Assembly: GCF_900101165.1 (NCBI RefSeq)
Contig: NZ_FNFK01000019.1
Span: 1-35,124, forward strand
Source of the DNA: Alkalibacterium thalassium
GTDB lineage: Bacteria > Bacillota > Bacilli > Lactobacillales > Carnobacteriaceae_A
Length of the DNA stretch: 35,124 nt
Direction: 5' to 3'
Part shown: positions 1 to 7,242 of the stretch, in pieces
Position numbering within the stretch: position 1 is the stretch's first letter
Layout: every line of letters starts with the position of its first letter
Made by a program: the position numbers and the translations under genes
The notes under the pieces: model-generated
The model's database searches: none
What the model was told of the DNA's origin: nothing
What the model saw: only the letters and a program-made list of their open reading frames with translations

Positions 1-205
1 CATTCAAGAACAGATGAACATGGTCTTCATCCGTCTCCAAAGCAAGGAGGTGGAAGCCTTGTTCATCACAAATGTCTTGAACTAATTTCTTGAACCGTTC
101 TTCGAGAGAGGGATTCAAGAAAATCTTTCGTCTGTACCGAGGACAAAACACAAAATGATAGTTGATGAGGCTGACGGTTGTTTTAGTTCTACGGTAATTT
201 TCCAT
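1..205 (-). CDS. tnpA: IS200/IS605-family transposase TnpA, 5' part (runs off the window)
   Basis: The minus strand from the ATG at 205 encodes a protein starting MENYRRTKTTVSLINYHFVF and continuing through a CPRYRRK stretch to ETDEDHVHLFLN at the window edge. This is the N-terminal half of a Y1 HUH single-strand transposase; HVHLF is the metal-binding HUH motif. The catalytic tyrosine would lie outside the window. Such enzymes move the element as single-stranded DNA, recognising subterminal hairpins at its ends. About 68 codons are visible without stop or frameshift, so the copy may be intact. Family assignment is firm from motif and spacing; the exact IS name is unknown. Confidence 0.9.
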   Translation of the reverse strand, partial: MENYRRTKTTVSLINYHFVFCPRYRRKIFLNPSLEERFKKLVQDICDEQGFHLLALETDEDHVHLFLN

Positions 206-360
206 GTATCCATTATACTCTATACGTGTATGAAAACATACCGAACATACTCAAAAAATATTCGAATATATCACAGGGCTTTCGAGTTCGCCAAAGCGAA
301 CCCTCATCCCTGCCGAGCTATCATCCCATGATTGAAACCGTGGGTTTTCTCGCTCGGAAA
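206..360. mobile_element. Probable left end of the IS200/IS605 element with subterminal hairpins
   Basis: Immediately upstream of the tnpA start are two short hairpins: GTTCGC/GCGAAC with a CAAA loop near 277-292, and CCCATG/CGTGGG near 325-344. They are followed by a GCTCGG stretch that can pair with the CCGAGC at about 318. IS200/IS605 TnpA proteins bind imperfect subterminal palindromes of this type. The exact cleavage point is not identifiable from a single copy, so the boundary is approximate. Confidence 0.5.
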
Positions 361-379
361 ACTGATAAGCTGTTTTGTT

Positions 380-1222
380 TTATAGCGTAAACTTAGGATA
401 CTTTTTCATAACGTCATCGAGCAATGGATCGCCTTCTTTAAGAACTGTGCGAAGCATCTCCAGAGCCTGGAAATAGGAAAAGAACATCAGACAGGAGAAT
501 AGGGTTGGTATTTTTTGAGAAAAGGTGTGCTGGAGCGAGCGTTTCTTTAAAATGTTCCAGGTCTGGTAATCATCGGACTCATCCTGGTATAAGGCCTGCC
601 ACCCTTTGACCATAGCCTCCTGAGCCTGGTAAATAATGTGACCATTATTTACCATCTTATCCGTCTTTTTTATATCTAGATCAATCAATAGCTCGTGTTC
701 ATTTTTTATACTAAGTAAGGTCTGTTTGTCATGGCTATGGATATCCCGAACATTATGGATTCCGATCCAGCTGGCGTGATTGTGCTTCGTTCCTTTGTCC
801 GGAGCGAAACACATGGGACCTAAGACATAGGGACATTTCTGATTAATGCCAAAAGCTTTGCCTAAATGTTTAATCATTTCATAGTTTATGTTCATGGCAT
901 TGAACGACCGGTTTATTATCTGAGTTGTCGTTTCAACGGACTTGAGAGGTGACCCATAGAGATTAAAGACAATCGTGTTATAGGGTGTTCGTTCTTCATT
1001 GGACAAATCACAGATATAAAAGCATGTCCGGTCTATAGAAATATACTTCTGTTCAAGTGAAACATCCAGATAATTCATGATTTGAGAAGCGTCTATTTTG
1101 AGATGATCAAAATAAGTTCTACCTCTGTCTATTTTATTACCCGTGAAGAGGTACTGACTTGCTCGTTCTTTTAAAACATAATCTTCCAGCTGCGTGACGT
1201 ACTCGTTATAAAGTTTATCCAT
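380..1222 (-). CDS. ComK-like competence transcription factor (long form)
   Basis: A 280-aa cytoplasmic protein. Its middle matches the ComK layout: a DRTCFYICDLSNEERTPYNT segment (ComK: Cys-Arg-Phe-Phe near a Gly/Lys-rich turn), then CPYVLGPMCFAPDKGTKHNH followed by ASWIGIHNV, corresponding to the ComK segment that ends in C-G-W-I and His-Val-His. ComK activates late competence (DNA-uptake) genes by binding AT-rich boxes. Bacillus ComK is about 190 aa; this one has about 40 extra N-terminal and 50 extra C-terminal residues, so function may differ. ATG at 1222 has AAGGGA about 8 nt upstream. It is transcribed away from the sigma-factor gene, sharing the 1223-1601 intergenic region. Assigned by motif order only. 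Confidence 0.6.
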   Translation of the reverse strand: MDKLYNEYVTQLEDYVLKERASQYLFTGNKIDRGRTYFDHLKIDASQIMNYLDVSLEQKYISIDRTCFYICDLSNEERTPYNTIVFNLYGSPLKSVETTTQIINRSFNAMNINYEMIKHLGKAFGINQKCPYVLGPMCFAPDKGTKHNHASWIGIHNVRDIHSHDKQTLLSIKNEHELLIDLDIKKTDKMVNNGHIIYQAQEAMVKGWQALYQDESDDYQTWNILKKRSLQHTFSQKIPTLFSCLMFFSYFQALEMLRTVLKEGDPLLDDVMKKYPKFTL

Positions 1223-1601
1223 GAACCGTTCCCTTCGGCACTAATTAAAGCGCTATCATTATTTTTGTTAAAGTTCATAAATTCACATTGATTATAGCAT
1301 AAGCTGGTTATATTCGGTAGATATTAATTATATTTTTTCCATTAGATTAATTTAATCCTGCCTGTCTATCTTCTTTTATGTCAGTCGAAATCAGTATATC
1401 TAGTTAAGAATATGATGAGGATTTAAACTGATTCACCTCGATTATGAAAGTCTTTAGACTGGAATAGCAATAATTTTATTAATCGGGTGTCAGACTACAG
1501 GTTTCAGTCCTTTGAATGAGAATAGATTTACCTATAAAGTAGGTACTGTACAAGGCCTGGTACAAATGAAAATAGAGAATTCTCGTAGTAAAGGAAAATC
1601 G
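1223..1601. other. Divergent intergenic region between comK-like and sigma-factor genes
   Basis: This AT-rich, non-coding 379-bp region must contain the outward promoters of both competence-type regulators. I see several A/T runs but no convincing pair of ComK boxes (AAAA-N5-TTTT) and no exact ComX cin-box (TACGAATA). A small AGTCT-tt-AGACT hairpin lies near 1449-1460. The longer TTG-initiated reading (from 1512) has no ribosome binding site. Confidence 0.4.
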
Positions 1602-2141
1602 ATGAGGACATTAACAGAAGAAATGGCAGATGACTTTTTCTTTGTTCATACCAGTCTGGTTCATGGAGCATTGAAAAAGTGTGGAGTTTTAAGATCAAAT
1701 CAGAATTATGATGATCTAGTTCAGATAGGTTTACTGACACTCGTAAAAGTGTACGAGCAATTTCCAGAGGATTTATGTGAAGAAGAATATTTTTATCAGT
1801 TCACAGGTTTTGCCTTTCAAAAAATCAAATGGGCGGTAATAGATGAGTTGAGAAAATATCAGCTGAAAAAAGAGCGGGAGGAGACTGTTTCAGAATTTTT
1901 TGACGATGAAGCAGAGTCGTCCAGGGACAAAAATGAAGACTGGATCGTCTGGCAGCTCTTTCCGTCTATGCTGGATTGTCTGGCACCGAATGAACAGATC
2001 TATTTGAAAGAGACTGTCCTGAACCAGCTCTCCGTGACTGATATAGCGAGAAAGCATAAGGTCAGCCGCAAAACGGTCTACCAGTGGAAAAATCGAACGG
2101 CACTAAAACTGAGTCACTTTAAAGCAGTACTGACAAACTAA
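1602..2141 (+). CDS. Alternative sigma-70-type factor (ComX/SigH-like)
   Basis: A 179-aa protein from the ATG at 1602, chosen because AAAGGA sits 6 nt upstream; the longer TTG start at 1512 (209 aa) has no ribosome binding site. Region 2 is seen in YDDLVQIGLLTLVKVYEQF (the DLxQxG core) and the aromatic-rich stretch up to AVIDELRKYQLKKERE. Region 4 is a C-terminal helix-turn-helix, LSVTDIARKHKVSRKTVYQW. The small two-domain layout without regions 1.1 and 3 is that of ComX/SigH-like factors, which direct RNA polymerase to competence or stationary-phase genes. It ends 18 bp before the amidase gene and probably shares its transcript. Name and target genes are inference; a phage-type late sigma is the alternative. 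Confidence 0.75.
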   Translation: MRTLTEEMADDFFFVHTSLVHGALKKCGVLRSNQNYDDLVQIGLLTLVKVYEQFPEDLCEEEYFYQFTGFAFQKIKWAVIDELRKYQLKKEREETVSEFFDDEAESSRDKNEDWIVWQLFPSMLDCLAPNEQIYLKETVLNQLSVTDIARKHKVSRKTVYQWKNRTALKLSHFKAVLTN

Positions 2142-2159
2142 TAGAGAGAAGGAAGAGAC

Positions 2160-3011
2160 ATGAGTAAAACAGTAATCATTGATGCAGGACATGGGGGAAC
2201 CGATCCGGGGGCCAAGGGATTTGGAGTAAATGAAAAAGACTGGACACTTTCCATCAGTCTGTATCAGTATCGACGCTTGAAGGAGTGCGGGGTAGACGTC
2301 GCCCTGACCCGTCAGTCAGATGTATCCCTGAATCCGACGCAGCGTATAGCTAGGATCAGGAATCAGTATGATTTATGTGTATCTAATCACTGGAACGCCT
2401 TCAATGGTCAGGCACGAGGCGTCGAGACGATTCATTCGATTCATGCCAAAGCCGATTTTGCCAGAGCATTGGCTGAAAAGTTGGCTCATACCACTGGTCT
2501 GCCATTGAGGCGGGTATTCACTAGAGAAATTCGAAAAGGTGTCGATTACTATTATATGCACCGGTTGACTGGCAATACGGAAACAGTTATTGTAGAATAC
2601 GGATTCATCGATAACCAGATCGATCATCAATACTATTTGGATCAGGCTAAGTTTATATCGTCTGCAGAAGCAGTTGTCGAATGCATCTGTATCAAAGTGG
2701 GCGTGTCATATCAGCCTCCTATAAAAAAGACTGAGCTGCATATCCCAGAGCAACCAGCTAATGTCATAACTGAATCGCTCGAGCGTTTTAAAGGGTTTCG
2801 TCTGGAGAGTATTCACAACGGTGAACTTCGTTTCTACAACAAGCCCAGCTGGTCTGACGATGATGTATTTGGATTCATGAAAAAAGGACAGATGTTTACT
2901 GAAATCCTGGACAAGCTGAAAGTCGGATCAGGTGAGCAGTATAAAGTGAAAAATGCCAGAGGACAGGTGTTTTATGTAACTGCCAGCCCGAAATTTGTCC
3001 GAATAGTGTGA
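2160..3011 (+). CDS. N-acetylmuramoyl-L-alanine amidase (Amidase_3) with SH3-like tail, no signal peptide
   Basis: A zinc amidase that cuts the bond between N-acetylmuramic acid and the stem peptide of peptidoglycan. Residues 1-180 carry the Amidase_3 signatures: IIDAGHGGTDPGAKG (first zinc His), NEKDW (zinc Glu), VSNHWNAF (second His), and TVIVEYGFIDN (catalytic Glu). A linker with IKKTELHIPEQP leads to a C-terminal SH3-like wall-binding region (about 205-283, ending FYVTASPKFVRIV). There is no N-terminal signal peptide, as in CwlC-type sporulation amidases and phage endolysins, so release would need lysis or another route. Ribosome site GGAAG lies just upstream of the ATG. Co-transcription with the sigma factor suggests lysis or DNA release linked to a regulated state; that role is inferred. 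Confidence 0.88.
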   Translation: MSKTVIIDAGHGGTDPGAKGFGVNEKDWTLSISLYQYRRLKECGVDVALTRQSDVSLNPTQRIARIRNQYDLCVSNHWNAFNGQARGVETIHSIHAKADFARALAEKLAHTTGLPLRRVFTREIRKGVDYYYMHRLTGNTETVIVEYGFIDNQIDHQYYLDQAKFISSAEAVVECICIKVGVSYQPPIKKTELHIPEQPANVITESLERFKGFRLESIHNGELRFYNKPSWSDDDVFGFMKKGQMFTEILDKLKVGSGEQYKVKNARGQVFYVTASPKFVRIV

Positions 3012-3157
3012 GCATTAAGGCTAACGTAGAGAAGATAATTATTATCAAGCCAAGAAGAGGCGGTTTCCATGAATAAGGATTATTATAAAAGCACTAAAAT
3101 GAAGTGCAGAAGGCTCGTTGTGCGTTAAACGACACTGAGAGTGTTTCAATGATGTAA

Positions 3158-3424
3158 AATCTGGCTAGGCCAGATTGTCATTCTGAATTTGAGAAACTGG
3201 CTCTTCAGGCAGTCAAAGCTATACCAGGACTTAACTATGCAGCCGTTGATATGATACTGGAAGACATTACTGAAGCCCCTACTCCTGAAAACCATGTAGT
3301 GACAGAAGTTGAATTCAGCCCAAGACCGGTCAGTATGTTCCATTGGAGTGGTGAAGTTAGAGACATGCCTGGTCCAATCCTCGATTTCTACGAAAGTAAC
3401 TTGGATAGACTCAAGCATAAATAG
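3158..3424 (+). pseudogene. C-terminal remnant of an ATP-grasp ligase
   Basis: An open stretch after the TAA at 3155-3157, with no start codon, reads EKLALQAVKAIPGLNYAAVD, then MILEDITEAPTPENH, then VEFSPRPVSMFHWSGEVRDM and PGPILDFY, ending at TAG 3422. The pattern (I-P-G-L-N-Y-A-x-V-D, then E-V-E-F-S-P, W-S-G, R-D-M-x-G-P-I-L) is the C-terminal lobe of ATP-grasp enzymes of the D-Ala-D-Ala ligase/cyanophycin synthetase type. Everything upstream of this lobe is missing, so it is non-functional. The exact parent enzyme cannot be named from 80 residues. Confidence 0.6.
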
Positions 3425-3628
3425 AAACAAAAAGCGGTGCCAGTTAACATTGTCTTTGGATAATTACCAAACGGAGAAATCATATAGAATGTCGAAGAAC
3501 TCTATGAAGAAGGAATACTTGAGGTCGATTCGGACAAGGGTTCCGGAAAAGATGCCTTTCTAAGTAGGGGCGAAAGCGATCAGGAAGTGACCGAATTCTG
3601 TCCTGAGAATTTAAAGTACAAAGGATAA
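3425..3628 (+). pseudogene. Decayed coding remnant of unknown origin
   Basis: In the same frame directly after the ATP-grasp stop, the sequence reads VPVNIVFG, stop, LPNGEII, stop, NVEELYEEGILEVDSDKGSG, KDAFLSRGESDQEVTEF, then CPENLKYKG and TAA at 3626. Long protein-like stretches broken by only two stops suggest a recently inactivated gene. I do not recognise the family. A strong terminator follows at 3643. Confidence 0.4.
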
Positions 3629-3642
3629 TAAAAGCTGAACAG

Positions 3643-3670
3643 AAAAGACACCGTTGCGGTGTCTTTTTTA
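3643..3670 (+). terminator. Rho-independent terminator
   Basis: Perfect stem AAAAGACACC / GGTGTCTTTT with loop GTTGC and a T run. It ends the amidase/pseudogene unit. Confidence 0.88.
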
Positions 3671-3732
3671 TATAAGGAGTGATTAGTAAAAAAAAGTCTA
3701 ATCTGTATGTCTTAGTTTCTTAAAAAAAGTCT

Positions 3733-3868
3733 GAATGCCTCATAAGTTTACGTTATGAAGCATTCGTCAGTTTATAGTATCACCAATGCTTCATATATCC
3801 ATTTTATGAGGTGTTCGTCACCGGAATTAGAAGATGAATGCCTCATAAAACCTAGTTATGAGGCATTC
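3733..3868. repeat. Array A: three 33-bp palindromes, 51-52 bp period
   Basis: Units at 3733-3765, 3784-3816 and 3836-3868, each with 13-nt arms and a 7-nt loop. Left arms are GAATGCCTCATAA, CAATGCTTCATAT and GAATGCCTCATAA; right arms are TTATGAAGCATTC, TTATGAGGTGTTC and TTATGAGGCATTC. Unit 3 is a perfect 13-bp inverted repeat and unit 1 has one mismatch. Loops differ (GTTTACG, ATCCATT, AACCTAG), as do the 18-19 bp between units. It is not CRISPR: repeats are palindromic and diverged. The array sits 62 bp after a terminator and 140 bp before the metallophosphoesterase gene. Array B at 21749 is the same family. Confidence 0.9.
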
Positions 3869-4007
3869 ACGGAATAATCACAATAGTGTAAGATTATGAC
3901 TCTATTTTTTTGTTGAGAATTGGAGTATAGTATAAATCATAACTACTACTTTTCCCGTTCATCGAATCAAACAAGCCACTATACTCATATTCTAAGGAGC
4001 ACAAGCA

Positions 4008-4883
4008 TTGAATTCTAAAAAAATCGTAAGCTACAGTACCATTCTATTATTTATCATTTTGACAGCAGGTTACTTGTATTATCAGAATAATGCAATTGAA
4101 CTGTCTATATATGACTTTGAACACGAGAACATTCCTGGATCCTTTGAAGGATATAAGATTGCTCAAGTTTCAGATCTGCACAATAAAGAATTCAACGGGC
4201 GACTGACAGCTGAGCTCGAAGAACAGGAACCTGACATTATTGTAGTGACAGGGGATGTTATTGATAGAAATCGTACCGACATTCCAATAGCCGTTCAGGC
4301 GATGGAAGAGATGCTTGAAATAGCACCTGTCTACTTTGTTACCGGTAATCATGAGATGGCTTCAGGGGTGTATCCTGAGCTTCAGAGAGAAATCGATCGC
4401 ATTGGTGTTATTGACTTAGATAACTCTTATGAAAGATTGGAAATCGAAGGACAGGAAATCGGGCTTATTGGAATCGAAGACCCACTTTTCCTGTTTCTGG
4501 ATGATATTATAGAAGCCGGCTCTGAAGATTTGCTGATACAAGAGAGGATTGAAGACCTGATTGAAGAAGCTGGGACTGAGTTCAATCTGCTCCTTTCACA
4601 TCGAGCTGAATTAATGTCGGTTTATGCGGCTGCAGATGTGGATCTGGCTCTGACCGGACATGCGCATGGGGGGCAGATTCGTCTGCCATTCATCAATGGG
4701 CTCTTTGCGCCATCGCAAGGGTTTTTGCCTGAATACACCAGTGGGCAGTATAGTGAAGGCGATACCCAGATGATTGTCAGCAGGGGACTAGGAAACAGTA
4801 CTTTTCCACTGCGTATCAATAACCGGCCGGAACTTGTTATAGTTAATTTACGACCACAAAATTCTGAAGGAATAGTTGAATGA
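4008..4883 (+). CDS. Membrane-anchored metallophosphoesterase (YkuE-like)
   Basis: A 291-aa calcineurin-type phosphoesterase. An N-terminal hydrophobic segment (about residues 5-24) anchors it, with the catalytic part outside. The dimetal motifs are all present: QVSDLHNKEF (D-x-H), TGDVIDR (G-D-x-x-D-R), VTGNHEMASG (G-N-H-E), LLSHRAEL and TGHAHGGQIRLP (G-H-x-H-G-G-Q). This arrangement is that of the YkuE/LpxH-related group, which hydrolyses phosphodiester or pyrophosphate bonds in lipid-linked or nucleotide substrates; the true substrate is not deducible. TTG at 4008 is the start because AAGGAG lies 8 nt upstream. It stands alone, preceded by the palindrome array A. Confidence 0.9.
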   Translation: MNSKKIVSYSTILLFIILTAGYLYYQNNAIELSIYDFEHENIPGSFEGYKIAQVSDLHNKEFNGRLTAELEEQEPDIIVVTGDVIDRNRTDIPIAVQAMEEMLEIAPVYFVTGNHEMASGVYPELQREIDRIGVIDLDNSYERLEIEGQEIGLIGIEDPLFLFLDDIIEAGSEDLLIQERIEDLIEEAGTEFNLLLSHRAELMSVYAAADVDLALTGHAHGGQIRLPFINGLFAPSQGFLPEYTSGQYSEGDTQMIVSRGLGNSTFPLRINNRPELVIVNLRPQNSEGIVE

Positions 4884-4971
4884 TTAAGATACAGTCAGGG
4901 GTATAATAGATAAGGATAATTCAAGGGTGGTATTACCGACGTCATGTGACTTGTCTTATCTATATTGAAGT

Positions 4972-5488
4972 ATGCAGGACGTACCCTTAAATACTCATTA
5001 TTTTCAAGGAGGGGTTCCAGCGTCTGTAATAATTGGCTGGATCTGTCTTAATAGGGATCCTTCCTCCATTTACATTGCTGGGAATACAGCAGTCGATGTA
5101 CTGAGAAAAACGATTCGGTCGGACTACACACATCCTTATCTGGAGTGGGCGAATACATCGCGTCTGATCATTCTGATGAGTACCTGTCGTGATGAAATGA
5201 AATCCACGTTAAAGAATGTAGTTAGAGCAATTAAGCGAATTGTAAATGATGAACCTGAAGTAAAGGTTATTTTTCCTCTTCACACGGATACAGACGAATG
5301 AAGAAGATATTGTCAGACACTGCAAATGGCTCTTAAGTGAAGCGGCTTTGTACAATAAAATGAGCAAAGCCTTTAATCCGTATGGTGATGGCTATGCCAG
5401 TGACAGGATAGCCGATATCATTCTGACAGGGAGGCGCTGGGAGTGGAACGAACGGTCTTCCAGTCAACTGGATTTCAAGCGCAAGTAA
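4972..5488 (+). pseudogene. wecB: UDP-N-acetylglucosamine 2-epimerase remnant (internal deletion and frameshift)
   Basis: The first frame (to TGA 5301) holds DPSSIYIAGNTAVDVLRKTI, HPYLEWA and VKVIFPLH, which is the middle of WecB/MnaA. The second frame (+1, from about 5285) continues with EEDIVRHCKWLLSEAALYNK and MSKAFNPYGDGYASDRIADI, which is the family's C-terminus, to TAA 5486. About 100 residues between VIFPLH and the TDEEDI motif, including the substrate-binding region, are deleted. The N-terminal half is absent, and the usual HRREN motif reads as STCRDE. The enzyme would have interconverted UDP-GlcNAc and UDP-ManNAc for wall polymer synthesis; this copy cannot work. Confidence 0.85.
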
Positions 5489-5507
5489 TCAAACAAATAA
5501 CTAACGG

Positions 5508-5538
5508 GAATGCCTTCGAATAGAGGCATTCTTTTTTT
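5508..5538 (+). terminator. Rho-independent terminator after the wecB remnant
   Basis: Stem GAATGCCT / AGGCATTC followed by TTTTTTT. The arms are the same 8 bases as the outer part of the array A palindromes, possibly by chance. Confidence 0.8.
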
Positions 5539-5662
5539 GTAGATTGTCAATTCTTACTTTCCTGTATGTTAAATCGTTTACATGGTCGAGTCATCTGTTA
5601 TTCACCAAACAAAGGGCGTATACTAATTATTAAGAATAAATTTCTGATTAAGGAATGATAAT

Positions 5663-6910
5663 GTGAAAAACAAAAGTATGAAACACTGGCTCGTGGTCCT
5701 GACTTTATGTGGCATCACGATCAGTGCGATCGGTCTGCCAGTGATGTCAAACGGGGTATTTATTACACCGATAGCTGACAGTCTAGGCGTCTATAGAGGA
5801 TCGGTTGCGATGCACAACACCCTGACCCTTTTTACTAAAGCCATCATGTCATTGTATGCAGGTGTTTTAATTAGGAAGTACCCCTTCAAGCTAGTGATAT
5901 TGTTCGGCGTAGTGCTGGCGGGTGTCTCGAATATCCTTTTAGGCTTTTCCGAATCGATTCTGGTTTTCAATATTTTGGGAACTTTAAGAGGGATAGGCTC
6001 TGGGCTTCTGGCCTGGGTCCCCGTGACAATTGTCGTCAATGAATGGTTCGAACAGAAGCACGGACTGGTCATGAGTATTGTGTTAAGTTTCAGTAGTGTG
6101 GGAGGCGCGGTGTTCTCTCCGGTCTTTACCAGACTGATCGAATCGATCGGATGGGAACAGTCTTACCAGATTATGGGTCTGCTGATTATCGCCTTTACTT
6201 TGCCTGCATTACTTATTCCTTATACTCTGGATCCTAAAGAATCAGGTTACTTACCTTATGGGGCATTAGAACATACTGATCAGGCTTCTATGAAAGAGAA
6301 GAAGACGATCAAGCGTGAAGCACAAGGCGGAGTGAACGGAACCTTGTTTGCACTGATGTTTACGTTCACTTTACTGCAGACAATGCTCATCGGTGTGCCT
6401 CAGCACTTCCCAGGTTTTTCGGGAACACTCGGTATGACTAGCGAAGTGGGCGCAACGATGCTGTCATTCGCCATGATCAGCAGTATCGGATTCAAGCTGG
6501 GGATGGGTTACCTCAGTGACTTTGTCGGACCGATTAAAAGTACTCTGAGCATGGTGGCTATAGTAGGGGGAGCGAGCATTCTTCTCGTCATATTTGAGAG
6601 CGCCTGGTTGCTTTATGGGGCTGCATTTCTGTACGGCGCCATCTTCTCGATTCCGTCAGTCAGTGTGACCTTGCTGACCAAAGAATTTTTTGGGCGCTAT
6701 CATTTCGTCAGGCTTTATCCAATCCTGGCATTTGCTACAAGTCTAGGTGGAGCATTTTCGATCTCGCTGGTCGGATACATCTTCGATTTTACAGGGTCTT
6801 ATATCCCTGCGTTTATCTTTTCTCTGGGTATTAACCTGTTTAATTTTGTTGTTTTATGGATCATGGTGCGGATGCACACGCACAATAGCTTGAGGAAGAA
6901 AGCAGCCTAA
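5663..6910 (+). CDS. MFS transporter, 12 membrane segments
   Basis: A 415-aa major facilitator superfamily protein. Hydrophobic segments fill residues 8-190 and 215-405, split by a charged central loop (about 195-225, with KEKKTIKREAQGG), giving two six-helix halves. A short basic loop, ALEHTDQASMKEKK, precedes the second half. No substrate-diagnostic motif is visible; the overall look is of the oxalate/formate-antiporter-like or general MFS_1 group. GTG at 5663 follows AAGGA at suitable spacing. A TATACT box at 5619-5624 may be its -10, with only a poor -35. It appears to be a single-gene unit. Confidence 0.85.
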   Translation: MKNKSMKHWLVVLTLCGITISAIGLPVMSNGVFITPIADSLGVYRGSVAMHNTLTLFTKAIMSLYAGVLIRKYPFKLVILFGVVLAGVSNILLGFSESILVFNILGTLRGIGSGLLAWVPVTIVVNEWFEQKHGLVMSIVLSFSSVGGAVFSPVFTRLIESIGWEQSYQIMGLLIIAFTLPALLIPYTLDPKESGYLPYGALEHTDQASMKEKKTIKREAQGGVNGTLFALMFTFTLLQTMLIGVPQHFPGFSGTLGMTSEVGATMLSFAMISSIGFKLGMGYLSDFVGPIKSTLSMVAIVGGASILLVIFESAWLLYGAAFLYGAIFSIPSVSVTLLTKEFFGRYHFVRLYPILAFATSLGGAFSISLVGYIFDFTGSYIPAFIFSLGINLFNFVVLWIMVRMHTHNSLRKKAA

Positions 6911-7042
6911 TTATATGAGATAAAGACTTCATGGAGTATAACTGTATCAGGGTTGCGCTTTCGATGGATTTTTCAAGGTTTTTAAATCCTATATAATTGA
7001 TAGGAGATAGTTAAACTGTTCATCATGAGGAAGAGAGGTAAT

Positions 7043-7068
7043 GCCGATCATTGAGATCGGCTTTTTTC
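7043..7068 (+). terminator. Rho-independent terminator of the MFS gene
   Basis: Perfect stem GCCGATC / GATCGGC, loop ATTGA, then TTTTTT. It lies 130 bp beyond the MFS stop. Confidence 0.85.
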
Positions 7069-7143
7069 TTAGAATAGGAAAGTATAAAGTTTTACCCGCT
7101 AGAAAGCCTATCACCTCAAACGTTAATCAACTCCCGGTTCTAT

Positions 7144-7173
7144 TAGACTCTTGTCATGGAAATATGCTATAAT
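7144..7173 (+). promoter_or_regulatory. Probable extended -10 promoter for the GT2-GtrA gene
   Basis: TATAAT at 7168-7173 is preceded by TGC (extended -10). A partial -35, TAGACT, lies at 7144 with an 18-bp spacer. The start codon follows 70 bp later. Confidence 0.5.
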
Positions 7174-7242
7174 TAATAATGAACAGAATATGGATATTTT
7201 TTGATAAGGATCGACTATAGCGAGTGTAAATGAGGGTAGGGT

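Larger units (their letters stand above)
6911..7242. other. Non-coding gap
   Basis: No coding signal. The gap holds a GGATTT/AAATCC inverted repeat near 6975-6998, a CCTAT/ATAGG repeat near 6987-7004, a terminator at 7043 and the promoter of the glycosyltransferase gene. Confidence 0.5.

Noticed and set aside
1512-1601. TTG-initiated N-terminal extension of the sigma factor
   Set aside because: No ribosome site near 1512, while AAAGGA lies 6 nt before the ATG at 1602, where sigma homology begins.
3309-3563. 84-aa plus-strand frame and 94-aa minus-strand frame (3146-3430)
   Set aside because: Both are shadows of the ATP-grasp remnant, whose frame has the recognisable family pattern.
3733-3868. 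CRISPR array
   Set aside because: Repeats are near-perfect palindromes that differ in sequence, spacers are only 18-19 bp, and there are no cas genes.
4924-4945. AAGGGTGGTATTACCG resembles the T-box antiterminator core (GGGTGG-ACCGCG), flanked by ATAGATAAG/CTTATCTAT arms
   Set aside because: There is no room for a T-box stem I (upstream is coding), the core has extra bases, and no tRNA-related or amino-acid gene follows, only a wecB remnant.
5508-5538. Member of the array A palindrome family (shared GAATGCCT/AGGCATTC)
   Set aside because: Stem of only 8 bp, followed by a T run and without further units; best explained as a terminator.
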